Assembly (NCBI GenBank): GCA_014529385.2
Contig: CM043963.1
Span: 110,588,912 to 110,652,911, forward strand
Direction of reading: 5' to 3'
Source: Adiantum capillus-veneris
Taxonomy: Eukaryota; Streptophyta; Polypodiopsida; Polypodiales; Pteridaceae
DNA length: 64,000 nucleotides
Part shown: positions 11,591 through 23,278 of the stretch, one piece after another
Layout: every line of letters begins with the position of its first letter
Numbering within the stretch: position 1 is the stretch's first letter
Translations under genes and position numbers: made by a program
The notes under the pieces: model-generated
Told to the model about the DNA's origin: nothing
Seen by the model: the letters and a program-made list of their open reading frames with translations, nothing else
Databases searched by the model: none

Positions 11591-13750
11591 CTACCTTGGC
11601 CACACTAGACATTGATTCTTGGATAATTGGTCCGTGAAAAACTCGGTGGTGGTTTTTGGTACAAACTCCTTACTCTCATCTTTCCTAGTAGGAGTGATCT
11701 TTGGTGGAGCTGTAGTCTCAATCCTTTGCTCTGGTCTGTCTCCATGGGGAGTCTCATCAAGAAACTGTCTGGCCAAAGACTTTAGTTCTAACCTCTACTA
11801 TTTTCTCCACATTTCCTGGATCTTCTTGATTGCATAGATGACTTGTGGTTTTTGAGCTTCTGATCAAATTCGTAAACCAACCATCCCTAGGTTTTCTTGT
11901 ACTTTTAACAAGCCTTCAGGATCATCTTGTACCTATTCAATTTTGAATTCTTGTTCTTGATCAGTCACCATGGGGTCTTCTTGCATTTTTTGCAAGCCCT
12001 TTGACTGATCATCTTCACATGTAGCCTGCTTGGGTGTTTTTGACTCTGGGTTGGGTTCCTTTAAGAAGGACGTTGATAGGTACACCATAGCTTGGGCCTC
12101 TTTTAGGCTGTAGTATGCATCCATAAATATTGGATTGTCTTTGGCTTGCTCCTCCTTTGTGAGAGGTCCATATGGAATCTCTTCCTTTGTGCTTTTTGTG
12201 TGGACTTGGATTGCTTGCTCTAAATGAAGGCCTACATTAGTAGGTGGGGACTCCAGGAAAATGAAATTTGTAGGCACATGCTTGGTATCTTTGGTTCCTT
12301 TGGTTGTCGAGTTTCCTATTGCTACCCTTGCCTTGCCTGCACCTCTTGCTGGTAGCTATGGTCCATCATATATATGACATATTCTTGATCAAAAATCTCT
12401 TTTTCTATAGTGGTCTCAATAGTTTATTGGCTGTCCATTCTTATTTTTGTCCTTAGTTCTCTAGCAGAGACACTTTCTTCAGGTAGATCTTGAGTTTGCA
12501 TCCTTTTAGGCTCCTACCATTTTGCTCCTTCTTCTACCGGTCTCTTTGATGGTTGGCTATTTGCTCTTTGATTTTGGTCCTCATCATGTCTGATAGGCTT
12601 TGGGCCTGCTCTTCCTTTCTGGTCATTTTTGTATATCTCTTCTTCTTTGAGCAGCTTCTCTTTGCTTTTGCTTCCTATATTCTTCAACTTTTTGCTTTCT
12701 CTCCTCTTCATCCTTAACTTTTTGCTTTTTTTGCTCCACTCTCCTAGTGTATGCCGATACTAGATTCCTTTCTTATGTGTGGTGGGGTCTAATTGATTGA
12801 GCTCTATCTTTTCCTCATCAACCTCTGATCCAGTTGACTCAGAGATGGTGGCACCTTCATCTCTTACATATTATGGTTGGCTCATTTTCTTGGCTCTTGT
12901 GGTCCTTGAAGATGTAGAGGGTGCTACCACCATCTTTGCTTTAGGTCGTCGTACCCTTTCTTCCCATTCATTTGAGTTTGGGGCATCCTTTAGTGAGTCC
13001 CGTTCTCCAACTAAACATGCTGCAATCTTCGCAAAACATTTGGCTCCCTCGAGGTATAGGATGTCAGATAGTCTATCCAATTGCTTTTACTCGGATTCTG
13101 CTTCAAGTTGATCGAAGCCCCATTTGGCTAGATCAATAGGCACATGCCTATGTTGCGATACTAACTTGTGTAAGGTTGAAGCTAAATTGTTATGGGGCAT
13201 TGTGTATCTGGTTTGCTTGTCAAAATGGAGGTGATGGTGTAAAACCCTCATCAAATGTTCTATCCTCCTTTCTTTGATGCTGCTAAATGTCAGCAACTTC
13301 ATGGTATTAAAGTCTTTGTCTACATAGCCTTGTGGCTTTATTGGTTCACCTCTTAGTAACTTTGTGATTTTTGCAATCGCATCTGAGGTGATCTCTATGA
13401 TTACCTTCCCTTTGTCTACCTTTGTAAGGATTGCCGTTATATTTTCTTTATCTAGTTTTCAGAGAGTGGTGATCAACTCATGAGTCTACCTATAATTGGC
13501 TTGTACTATTAGCTTGGATAGAAAATCCTCAACCCCTAGCCTTAATATGGCTCTGTCAGCATTTTGCAATGGTATTAAAATCTTTGAGCAGTTGTGGTGC
13601 TTCCCATCTCTTTCCTTGCTCATATATACAAGTAAAAAATATGAGGCCATCTTGTGCTTGGATGGCCTCGTCGACAAAACAAGACCTGGACCCTGTGATG
13701 TGGTCCATGTCGACGTGATAGTTTTCCTTTTCTTCAAGCTTGTACATGAA
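11591..13750 (-). pseudogene. Unknown retroelement protein, broken
   Basis: Reading down from 13750, protein-like blocks follow each other with only a few stops and frame changes: 13747-13486 (KENYHVDMDHITG, LRLGVEDFLSKLIVQANYR), 13302-13087 (MKLLTFSSIKERRIEHLMRV, HNNLASTLHKLVSQHRHV), 13080-12871 (RLSDILYLEGAKCF), a Lys/Glu-rich segment at 12711-12514, an acidic segment at 12277-11933, and 11776-11591. The first ~220 residues look globular and mainly helical, the rest disordered and charged. I do not recognise the family. Its place downstream of a protease remnant suggests an extra retroelement ORF. A decayed host gene is the alternative. Confidence 0.4.
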
Positions 13751-14872
13751 TAAGTGTCACATTTTCCTCGGAGTATCTAATATTGTGGCAAACAAATGAC
13801 AAAAATCCAATTTTTAATTGGATAATCATCAATTGCCAGTCATCTATGTAGTTAGTTCTTTGAAAGTTAGTCTAGTCAATATCTTGAGCTCAGAGTGTCC
13901 AATTTTGGCATATGAGGTGTCATGGGGATCCTCTTGAGATGTCCTTCATCATGGTTTACCCCACTTCCTAAAATCTTACAAGTGGAAACAACCATAGTAG
14001 GTGTCATTTGTGCCAAATCAGACATTTTTTCACATATTTTGTATGTTCACCTCTCCTTGATCTCATCCATGCTATGCATGATCAATTTGGACACGACCTA
14101 AAACTTCAAATTAAGCCCAAAAAGTTCTTGGACCCCTTCTTACTTGGTTTTATCAAAGTCAAGTTGGAATCTTTGACTCTTGTGACTTCATTTTTGTATT
14201 CTACTCTTCAAATGGGTTCTCTCAATTGGCACCATGCTATAGCTTGTCAATTTCTTTGGCTCAAGTGCAATTTTCAAGTCATGTGGTAGAAACTGCAGTA
14301 CCTGTCAACTATGTCGCATGAATGGTTCCCTCTGATTCCCCTTGATGTGTGAGTCTACTGCCACCCTACATGGTCAATTTGGATCATTGGTTTGGTCACC
14401 ATTTAGTTTCTACTTTTGTCGAGAATCTTGTTTGTTAACCAACACCTAGTTATGGTTTTGCAGTTGGGTATAAACCTCCCCTATGACTTCCTATGGTCAT
14501 TTATGTGCTTCTTGAGGCTTGGGTTGTAAACTTTGTCCCATGGCCTAGCCAATCTGCAAGTTTCCAAAAAAAAAAACGCATTGAAAATATACTTTTTATG
14601 ATAAGTTGAACTTCATCCAACTTTTTGTCCTATTCTTTATGGCAATTGGCTCCTTATGGTAAAGTGGAGCTTATGGTCCAAAAACTCGAGGCTTTTGCAA
14701 GAATTTAGCCTAGTTTTGCAATTTTTTTGCTTGTTGGACTCTAAAACCTGTAAATCTTTGAGTGGATATTCCCTGTTGGTCCAATTTGAGATAAAAAGGT
14801 GTCATTGGGATCCCCTTCACCTATAGAATTGTTGATGCCAAAATTGCTTGATTTGAGCTACTGCGGTTGGTG

Positions 14873-15210
14873 TCATCTGAGGCCATTTTGCACAAAATTG
14901 ATATGGTTGGATTCCCCATGCCAAGGAGATCCTGTTTGTGCCATGCACCTATAATTTGACAACTTGGACTCTATGTGAGGGCCATATCTAGGTTTCTGGT
15001 CATCATTATAGTTCTTGTTGGGTTTTGGGTATCCATTTGAGGTGAACATGGCCTCATTAGGATCCTTTAGAGATGGACAACCTGTTGGCATACTCTATTC
15101 CTATTTTGGTTCCAAGTGGCAGCTATCACAATAGCTACCATTGTGACCTACTATTGATTTGGGTCATACCCTTGCATTCTCCATGATTTGGGGGTTCTTT
15201 TGATACCCTA
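14873..15210 (-). pseudogene. Short retroelement coding remnant
   Basis: Minus-strand protein-like reading just left of the solo LTR: a Cys-containing stretch (GHNGSYCDSCHLEPK) near 15100-15145, two stops, then 72 open codons at 15091-14873 rich in Pro, Asn and Lys. The interval 13750-14872 between this and the next block has no clear reading. I cannot assign a domain; the Cys-His cluster is not a standard CCHC knuckle. Confidence 0.3.
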
Positions 15211-15212
15211 CA

Positions 15213-15217
15213 CGTGT
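15213..15217 (+). repeat. Target-site duplication CGTGT, left copy
   Basis: CGTGT directly precedes the TGTAAGG start of the solo LTR. The same five bases directly follow its CTTACA end at 21107-21111. Confidence 0.85.
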
Positions 15218-15706
15218 TGTAAGGTTTCTAGTTTTTGAAACCTTAAGATTGTATAAAGCTTAGTTCAACTGATATGATTATTGAAAAAGCAATGTAGAAT
15301 TGTTCGACCGTGGCAAATATTGGTATTTTTGAAATCTTAAGCACAGCAAACCCCGGGCTAGAAATTTCTAGAATCAGATTCCGATAAAATATGGAAGAGT
15401 TACGGGCCCTGAAAGGTTACAATAGGAATTCAATTAGTTAAGTAAAATTGGATTGTTTCAGTAATTATTATTATCAAAGACTTTTTATCCTAAGGTTCTA
15501 GAATTTACGGATATTTCCAATTTTCATCATTAAAAGTCAGTGAAAATAGTCAAAATCAATTCTGGAAGCTGAGGGGGCAGTGTAGAGCTATGATGAACCT
15601 GCTAGGGACTCAAATAGTAGCAAGGGGCGCCATCTTCAGCCTGGGGGCTGCTTGAACTGCAAGCAAGTGCCTTTTACAGCCTGTGAGAGCTTGTGAGTGC
15701 CAGAAA

Positions 15707-15718
15707 CCTATAAATAGG
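15707..15718 (+). promoter_or_regulatory. LTR TATA box
   Basis: CCTATAAATAGG, followed by ACCCCTTG and a CT-rich start-like region (CACTCTCTCTCATC at about 15760). It is conserved in the LTR at 1-957. Transcription would start around 15740-15750. Confidence 0.75.
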
Positions 15719-16139
15719 ACCCCTTGTTTCATAATTTGACAGACTCGGAGCCTTGACACACTCTCTCTCATCTAGAGAGACCACTACGTAGAAATCACTA
15801 GAGATTAAGCTCTAGTTGATTAACTTAAATGGTAATTAGCATAATCCTTCTTAATTAGCAAATCTATATTAATCTATTTTTGTCATAAATTAAAGATTAG
15901 GCCTATGTATACTCATAAATCCTCTCTTAATTAAATATTCTCTGTTGATTGTTGTAATTAAGCTTGGGAATATTAAGCTAATTAATTATCCTATCATATT
16001 AGGACTGAAATTATCCAAATTATCCATAAATTAATGAGAAATATATTAATTAAGTTTAGATTAAGTTGAGGTAATTATCAGAGCTACATTAGACAGTCAC
16101 TAAGCTAGAAAAATTATTTAATTTTTTTGATTAATTTTT

Positions 16140-17960
16140 ATAATTAATTAGGCATAATTACACTATTTTTTAGAGAAACTCAAAGGGGAAAATAATCAAA
16201 TTGATTTCAAATTTTTAAAGTTATTTATCAAGCATTAATTACATGTTAGGAACCCATGATAATTATGTCAAGGTTAGATAATTAATTTACCTAATTACTT
16301 TAGCAGAATTACTCTGTTTTTTGGACAAATTAAATGGGAGAAATTAGCAAACTGATTCAAATTGCTTTGAGTTATTTATCAAAAGTTAATTACATGTTAG
16401 AAAACCAGTGATAATTATATCAAGATCAGATAATTAATTTACCTAATTACTTTAGTAAAATTACTCTATTTTTAGGACAAATTAAATGGGGGAAATTAGC
16501 AAATTGATTCAAATTGCTTTGAGTTATTTTTCAGAGGTTAATTACATGTTAGGCAACTCGTATAATAAAGTCAAGCTTAGATAATTAATTTAGCAAAATT
16601 ACTCTGTTTATAGGACAAATTAAATGGGAGAAATTAGTAAATTGATTCAAATTGCTTTGAGTTATTTATCAGAAGCTAGTTATATGTAAGGGAACACGTG
16701 ATAATTATGTTAAGCTCAGATAATTAATTTAGATAATTACTTTAGCAAAATTACTCTATTTTTAGGACAAATTAAATGGAGAAAATTAGTAAATTGATTG
16801 AAAATGCTTTGAGTTATCGTTAATTAAATATCAAGAAACCTGTGAAAATTATGTTAACCTAAGATAATTAATTTTTATAATTATCTTAGCAGATTTACAC
16901 TATTTTTAGAAAAAATTAACAGAGAGAAATTAGGAAATTGATTCAAAATACTTGAGTTATTTATTAATATCTTTAGGAGCCCGTGATAATTATGTTAACC
17001 TCAGATTATTAGTTTACCTAATTATCTTAGCAGAAATACACCTTTTTTAGGAAAAATTAAAAGTGAAAAAATAGAAAATTATTTCAAAATGCTTTAAGTT
17101 ATTTGTGATAATTATGCTAACCTCAGATAATTAGTTTACCTAATTATCTTAACAGAATTACACTGATTTTAGGACAAATTCAAAAGGCAAAAATAACACA
17201 TTGATTCAAAATGATTTAAGACAATTATCAGAGGTTAATCACATCTTAGAAAACCCGTGATAATTATGTTAACCTCAGATAATTAGTTTACCTAATTATC
17301 TTAGCATAATTACACTATTTTTTGGAGAAAATAAGAGAGGGAAATTAGAAAATTAACCCAAAAAGCTTTAAGATAATTATCAAAGGTAAATACATGGTAA
17401 GTAACCCGTTATAATTATTTTAACCACAAATAATTATTTTAGATAATTATGCTAGTAGAAAACCACTATTATTGAGGGTAAATAAAAGGGGAAAATTAGT
17501 AAATCATGTGCTATGATTACATGCTATTTATTAGAGATAGATTATAGGATAAAGAGGCCGTGACAATTATTTCAAGGCTAGAAAAGTAGTATAGATATTT
17601 ATCTAAGTCAAATTATACCTATTCTAGCTAAAAACTAAAGGGGGAAATTAGTAAATCATGTGCTATGATTACATGCTATTTATCAGGGCTAGATTATATA
17701 AATAGACCGTGATAATTATTTCAAGGCTAGAAAAGTAGTATAAATATTTATCTAGGTCAAATTATACTAATTCTAGCTAAAAATGAAAGGAGAAAATTAG
17801 TAAATCATGCTATATGATTACATGCTATTTATCAGAGCAAGACTACATGATGAAAAGGCCGTCATAATTATGTCAAGGTTAGAAAAGTAGTATAAGTATT
17901 TATTTAAGTCAAATTATCCTAACTTTAGTTGAAAATTGAAGATGGAAATTATATAATTAA
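16140..17960 (+). repeat. ~150-bp tandem repeat array within LTR
   Basis: A unit of roughly 140-152 bp recurs about a dozen times with drift. Landmarks in each unit are TTAATTACATGTTAG, CCCGTGATAATTATGTCAAG, AGATAATTAATTTACC, TTAGCAGAATTACTCT and GGACAAATTAAATGGGAGAAA. Copies of ACATGTTAG lie at about 16241, 16392 and 16543. From about 17500 a diverged subfamily (GTAAATCATG...ATTACATGCTATTTATCAG) continues for about three units. The array lies downstream of the TATA box, so it would be transcribed leader. Confidence 0.85.
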
Positions 17961-18491
17961 TTTGAAAAATAATAAGATAATTACGAGATGTCAAAAATAT
18001 CCTTATCTACTTGTGGTAATTATACCATAGTTAATTAGTGAGGCTAGGAAATTATAATTAACTAAAAGTCCTATTTTTAGCAAAATATTAATTAAAATAA
18101 ATAAACTTTGTGGTCAAAAGTTTTTAGGAAAACTATAGTAAGTGTAAACCTATGATGTCAAGTTGAGAAAATGAAATTCTTAAGAGAAAATAAATAGAAT
18201 AAATATTAAGCCCAAAATAAGTAGATTCCAAGCTTAAAAGTCGATGGGAAAATGAGAAAAAAGATATAGAAAATTATAAGAAAATTAGGAGAGCTTAGAA
18301 AACCCGTAGGGAGGCTATGGAAAAAGTTATCATACCTATATAGGAAAATAAGAAATTACTAGGTCAAGAATTTACCAATTAAGACTATAAATTTAACCTA
18401 AAATTGGGTAAAATTGGATACAAAGGTTAAGTCCAGCTTTCGGATAACTTACCTAATGATTAGACTTCCTTTTTATAAGGAATAAGAAGTT

Positions 18492-18653
18492 ATGGCACCT
18501 AAAAAGACCCGAGCCAATCCTACATCTAATGATGAGGACACAGCTCCAAAACGAACTAGAGCGTCTCACGACGACGAAGCCGGGCCTAGTAGTAGGCCTA
18601 CGGAGGAGAGTCTTCAAGTGCCAGCGCAACAGTAGATGGCCGATCAGTCCCAG
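18492..18653 (+). pseudogene. LTR-encoded first exon, Gag N-terminus-like
   Basis: An ATG at 18492 opens 54 codons ending exactly at CAG followed by GTGAGT, a consensus splice donor (18654). The product starts MAPKKTRANPTSNDED, with a second basic KR patch and an acidic/Ser-rich tail. There is one in-frame TAG at 18633-18635, a single change from CAG, which I read as decay. The same layout (MAPK start, basic stretch, phase-0 end at a splice donor, position within the LTR) occurs in both chromovirus LTRs at 48282-48169 and 40374-40252. I infer that the exon gives Gag its N-terminus by splicing over the PBS. In this solo LTR there is no downstream gag. Confidence 0.6.
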
Positions 18654-18863
18654 GTGAGTTTCCCACTATTTAATTAAGTCTTTAAATAGTTTAAGCTCTT
18701 TTATAAGTTACTATTGCATATGTAAGGAGTAAGTAAGAATCAAAAAAAGAATAATTGAACAGAAATGGAAGGTAACTTCCAACGTGCATTGTTTATAATG
18801 TAGGAAAGAATTGTTCAAGTTAAAACTGATTCAATTAGGAAAGATATGATTGATCATCCTTAA

Positions 18864-20184
18864 CACCGGGTTGGTAATGGGACACTTTTATGTCCTGTGA
18901 AGTGACCATTTTCCTTGAATTATGTCAAGAGTTTCAAAATGGATTTTGAGGTGCTATCTGTCTAGAAAGTTGTCTCATGAGCTGAAAAAAACTCGATATT
19001 TTTTTGGAATATCAATTCCATCATTAACCTTTTCCTTGCACAACATTTCACAACCTAAACTGTGTGAAAAAACGGGTCTTGTTTTTGACTTTTTTCAACT
19101 TTTTGCAACTATACCACTCTAGAATTCATATTTGTGAGGTCTATAATGCTAGAGAACTATATTTAGTAGTCCTCAACATGTCCTGATGCTTCTAGGGAGA
19201 AATAAATGTTAAAGTTGTAAGTTATGACCAAATTACAAAAATTATCAAATCCTGTTTTTTAGCCAATTTTAGCTCTTCTATGATTTTTTTGATGGCTTTC
19301 ATGATATCCAAATGCAGTTTTGATTTTCTATGTCTCATATTGTAACATAAAGCTAATATTCCTTGAGTTTTGGGGCACCTAATACCCTATTTTTCATAGT
19401 AGACAACGATGGTTGATTTTTTCAATTATATAAGAAAACGAAACATTCTAGTATATCAAGTATAGCTTTTTCAATATTGTTAGTTTCTTGTGACAACTAC
19501 ATGCATTTTGTAGATAGTAACCATATCTAGTCATAAGGATCAAATTTGCCTAGATATTGAATAGTTTCTATGGGATTCTACAACTCATAATGTTGAAACC
19601 AATTTTTTCATATTTGCTGTATTTAGCACTTCATCTTTGTCCCCAAGATTCCCCTTGGTAAGAGATTTATTATTCTTTTGACATGCTCCATGGCTCCTTA
19701 TGAACCTAAAGGACAATAGGAAACTAAGAAAACATGCATATATTATTTGTATTGAGCGTGGCTATATAAACTTTGATGATAGGTTTGCAGAATGGTAAAA
19801 ATTCAACTTATTTGTACCTATTTATTTTGGCAAAACAAAAAATAGTGAGTGAGAAGCAATCATATGTTCTGATCACCAACCCATTGAAGTTAACTACAGA
19901 ATTTATCTCAAGTCCTACAAAAATCCCTAATCTTATTTTTATGCAACAAAACGTAAGAAATGACTGTTTTGATGAAAATGTACTGGTCCATCAACTTTGG
20001 AGGCTTGGTGTGACCAAAAGATGATAAATTTTAGAAGTTTCTTATTTTTTACATGTGTAGTAGGCCTTGAACTATAACCTCATGAAAGGATTTTACAAAA
20101 TGAGTGGATCTACTATGGTTTTGGAGGTTTTTTTTAAAACCCTGAAAGGACACTTTTATGTCCTGTTAGGTTACCAACCTAGTG
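18864..20184. mobile_element. Non-autonomous TIR element inside the solo LTR
   Basis: The ends are CACCGGGTTGGTAA (left) and, inverted, CACTAGGTTGGTAA (right), followed inside by a repeated subterminal motif GGACACTTTTATGTCCTGT (about 18880 and 20147). TTAA lies immediately outside both ends (18860-18863 and 20185-20188). CACTA-like tips and subterminal motifs recall the CACTA superfamily, whose usual 3-bp duplication is not clear here; a TTAA target would instead point to piggyBac. The interior has no transposase. Confidence 0.5.
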
Positions 20185-20192
20185 TTAAGACA

Positions 20193-20483
20193 GCTTGTCT
20201 CAAGACACCTCCGACTATGTGGTATAAATTGATGATAATGATGGCTTTCTAGCCACGAATAAGTCGGTTACCCCCATGAACGATGAGTTTCTACTCCGTT
20301 TCATGTCTTGATGTTTCTACATAAGTTAGGATACCATTTTTTATCCTAGGGGAGCCGCCCGATTGTATGGGCAACTGGTTTGGTGTATGGGCACCCGGAA
20401 CCTTGGGTGGGGGTTTATCCACTCCGGATTGTGAATAAGGAATGGGTGCCGTTTTTTTCACCCTTAGGTGGTCTTGAGACAAG
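20193..20483. repeat. Short inverted repeat
   Basis: CTTGTCTCAAGACACCT near 20193 recurs inverted near 20465-20483 (AGGTGGTCTTGAGACAAG), with about 255 bp between. It could be a MITE remnant or an LTR RNA hairpin. No target duplication was identified. Confidence 0.4.
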
Positions 20484-21106
20484 AAGAGTACTCGTCATGG
20501 TTATTATGGACAATGTTTTGATTGACAGTACCCTGTCTTAAGTTTAGAGATGTCTGTTTGTTAAAAGAATGCTTTATAATGTTGTCTGTAATACTTGATT
20601 GAAGGAGTTACTGTGACGAAAAGTTAAAAGAAACCATTATTTTAAATGTTAAAACAATTTGATCGTAATTAAAAAATAAATGAATCATGTGTGAGTGCGG
20701 GGTGGTAAGTGGGGATTGATTAAGGTTGTCAATCATGGACGGGTGGACCTGATTAGTCAGGTAACTATACATCCCTGCGCACAAAAATATTTAGAAAACT
20801 TTTTCACTTGGAAGAGGAGTCCACCAAGCGGATGTGTCCTCACATCTGTTAGGGGGAAAAAAGCATTGGTTGAGGATACCTTAGCAATTATAGGTCCGAA
20901 ATAGTTTTTTTACTTTTAATACGTTGTCCCATTTTCGCTGCGAGACAGGACTAGGTCTTTTTCTAAGGCTATAGACCCAAGCCATTGTCAATGGTAAAGG
21001 TCTATTCCTTGGATTTTTCTTGTTAGAGACTCTGATTTTTATCAAACCTAGAGACCTATTAAGGATCCCATCCCGATCTTGGTATTGGCGGGTTGGGGAT
21101 CTTACA

Positions 21107-21111
21107 CGTGT
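21107..21111 (+). repeat. Target-site duplication CGTGT, right copy
   Basis: Right-hand partner of 15213-15217; it proves the limits of the solo LTR. Confidence 0.85.
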
Positions 21112-22510
21112 CATTTGGACTTTTTCTACCTTGTGTAGTGCTCAGTTTTCTATGTGAGGTGCCTAGACCCTGTTTTTGTGTTTTTGGTGAGGGGGTTAGT
21201 TTTTTGCATGCATGCACATGTTCTATAAGAAGTATAGAACTCACCACTGGCTCTGCTCACCATGGGAATGCTTGATTTGTGTGTATGGGCTCTCTGAAGG
21301 ACGCGCGTGCTGCTCCCTTGCTCTCTCCTGCAAAGCTGATGCCATCTTGACTTGGTGTGTTCGCTATTGTGTAGATTCTTTGTGAATCCATCATATGGTT
21401 CTTGTAGGCGAGGGTTTTTTATCCTTGTCAATAGTCTTTTTCGTTGCTGGCCTTGGTTTAGTGACTTTGGCCAATGGAACCATTTGCCTCTCGTATTCAT
21501 TCTGAATTTATACTAGATTGGACTTCCAATCTATCTGAACATTGTACATCCTTTTCCATGGCTGTCCTAGCAATAGTTTGTGCTGGTTTTGATGGTCTTG
21601 TACCACATAGAATCTATGTGGATAGACATATTTATTGATTTGAAAATACAAGGTACCAACCCTAATGCTTTGATTTGGTGGTCAGTATAACTTTGCATCT
21701 TTTGTACAATTGTTTGAAGCTCTATGTCTTGAACAAACTATTTATACAATTTGAGGGAAATGATTTTTCCTTGGACTCTGTGTTAAGTAGAGCAATAGTT
21801 TGGACTTGGTTGTTACCAATCTTGACTTTAATCACTGGATCTACTCTATCTTCTTTGAATTCGTTTATAGACATGGTGCGGATCCGCAATGGTCTCCCAT
21901 GTTCTTGTTGTTGTTGTTGTTGTCATATAAGCCTTTGTTTCTCCATGTCATCCTTAGCTTCTATTTGTGCTTCCTTCACAACTCATTGCTGTTCTTTTGT
22001 TCTTTGTTTCTTGCTGTGAATCTGTTGTAGCATCTCCGAGGTTAGTGGTAGATGATATTTCTTGAGCCTGCATCCGCTAATCTACTTAGGTATTTCTTCT
22101 CCGTACTTGGTGACAAATTTTTGATCACAAAGGGTCCCATCCCTTGCCTTCTAAGTTTCTTAGCATGTTTTTTTAGGGTATACATGTTAACCTCTCAATA
22201 TTTGCAACTTTTGTACCAAACCAGGGATATTTTGGGGATATGCACATGCATTTTAGGAGCATATGGATACAAATTAGTTGCATTGTGACTGTGCTTGAAC
22301 TTGTTTTTTCAGTCTTGATTCTTCTTGAATAGATCTGATCAGCTCTAATGGAAACACGCTCATTGTGGACGTTGTCCTAAATATATGGCTGTACCAGATT
22401 GAGCATCTTAGAGGTGTCTTTAGCTTGTCTTTAGAATGAGGTCTAGAGTTCAAGACTATGACAATAGATTTTTGAACTCTGCTAGGAGCATTAAGGTTGC
22501 TAGACATCAA
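21112..22510 (-). pseudogene. Dead retropepsin region of split retroelement
   Basis: Minus-strand reading holds a retroviral-type aspartic protease. A strand rich in Val, Ile and Lys leads to ALLNTESK at about 21793-21770, where active enzymes have Asp-Thr-Gly; here Asp is Asn and Gly is Glu. About 200 bases further, KLLLGQPWKRMY (about 21579-21544, another frame) matches the conserved (L/V)LG-x-PW block near the protease C-terminus, followed by a Lys/Pro-rich linker down to 21150. A (TTG)5 run at about 21907-21922 reads as Gln on the minus strand. Frames change at least twice. The mutated catalytic residues alone would make it inactive. The reading continues in concept at 15212, across the solo LTR. 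Confidence 0.55.
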
Positions 22511-23032
22511 ACGGATAATATATGTCCACTCCTGAGATTTCCTAAATGTATGTGTATGAAGGAATGAGTTTGAGCAAGGTATATAGTCACCTTAGAGAGA
22601 TTCAAAGGTTTTGAGTTCGAGACGAGGAATAGATTTTTAGGTCTTTTTGGGATGTCAAGACTTCTAGGCATATTTGGATTTCTGACATAAGTTAACTAAT
22701 GAGGGTTCCTAAATACATGTAGAAGAAGGGGTGATAGTAATTAGTGAGAGCGAGAAAGAGGGTTTTATTAGAGAGAGCGAACGAGAGGTCTTAAGTTGAT
22801 CAAGTTGAATCGCCATGATAGATCTTTGAGGTCTTGAGGGGATTATCCCTACAAAATGTGGGAAGGGGATCTTAAAAAGTTTAAAACTCATTGAGTTTTA
22901 AAAAATAAAATAAAAAAATTATTTTTCTTTTGTTATGGCCCGCCCCGCCCGAGAGTGGGTGGTTAAGGGAAGTTGAGGACATTGTTTGAGAGTGCATAAA
23001 GAGAGCCCAAGCTTGGGGGAGAAAGGTTGCAG

Positions 23033-23033
<1 letters not shown>
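22511..23033. other. Unassigned sequence before microsatellite cluster
   Basis: No gene or terminus recognised. It contains scattered GAGAGCGAGAAAGAG-type purine motifs that lead into the GA arrays. Confidence 0.5.

Positions 23034-23092
<59 letters not shown>
23034..23092. repeat. (GA)n microsatellite
   Basis: About 58 bp of uninterrupted GA. Confidence 0.97.
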
Positions 23093-23095
<3 letters not shown>

Positions 23096-23276
23096 TTCTT
23101 CCTTGTGTGTGAGTGTGTAACACCAACGTGAGTAAAGAGAGAGAGTTTGTAGAGAGAGAATGAGCGTGTCGTCAACCAAGGAATGGGGGGCCAATGTGTG
23201 TAGAGAGAGGAACACCAAGAAGTCTATTTGTGTGTGTAGGGAGTTAGAGAGATAACTTGTCTCTGTAGTGCAAGAG

Positions 23277-23278
<2 letters not shown>

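Larger units (their letters stand above)
11150..15212 (-). mobile_element. Decayed minus-strand retroelement, downstream half
   Basis: This interval and 21112-22500 flank the solo LTR and both read as broken coding sequence on the minus strand, so I treat them as one element split by the insertion (target CGTGT). The upstream half holds a dead aspartic protease; this half holds a lysine- and glutamate-rich protein of unknown role. No RT or integrase motif is visible in either half, so it may be a non-autonomous element. Its LTRs were not found. Confidence 0.45.
15218..21106 (+). mobile_element. 5.9-kb solo LTR (Ty3/gypsy-type)
   Basis: A 5889-bp sequence starts TGTAAGGTTTC, ends GGGATCTTACA and is flanked by the 5-bp duplication CGTGT. 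It contains no PBS, polypurine tract, gag or pol, and no second LTR, so it is best explained as a solo LTR left by recombination between the two LTRs of a full element. Inside, in order: about 490 bp of U3, a TATA box at 15707, AT-rich leader, a ~150-bp tandem repeat array at 16140-17960, a short ORF with splice donor at 18492-18653, a 1.3-kb TIR insertion at 18864-20184, and a tail resembling the chromovirus LTR end (GAGACCTATTAAGG against GAGACCTATCAAGG). Without the TIR insertion the LTR is about 4.6 kb. Confidence 0.88.

Noticed and set aside
21907-21922. (TTG)n as a possible LINE tail
   Set aside because: Only five units, inside the minus-strand coding remnant where it reads as a Gln run; no LINE nearby on that strand.
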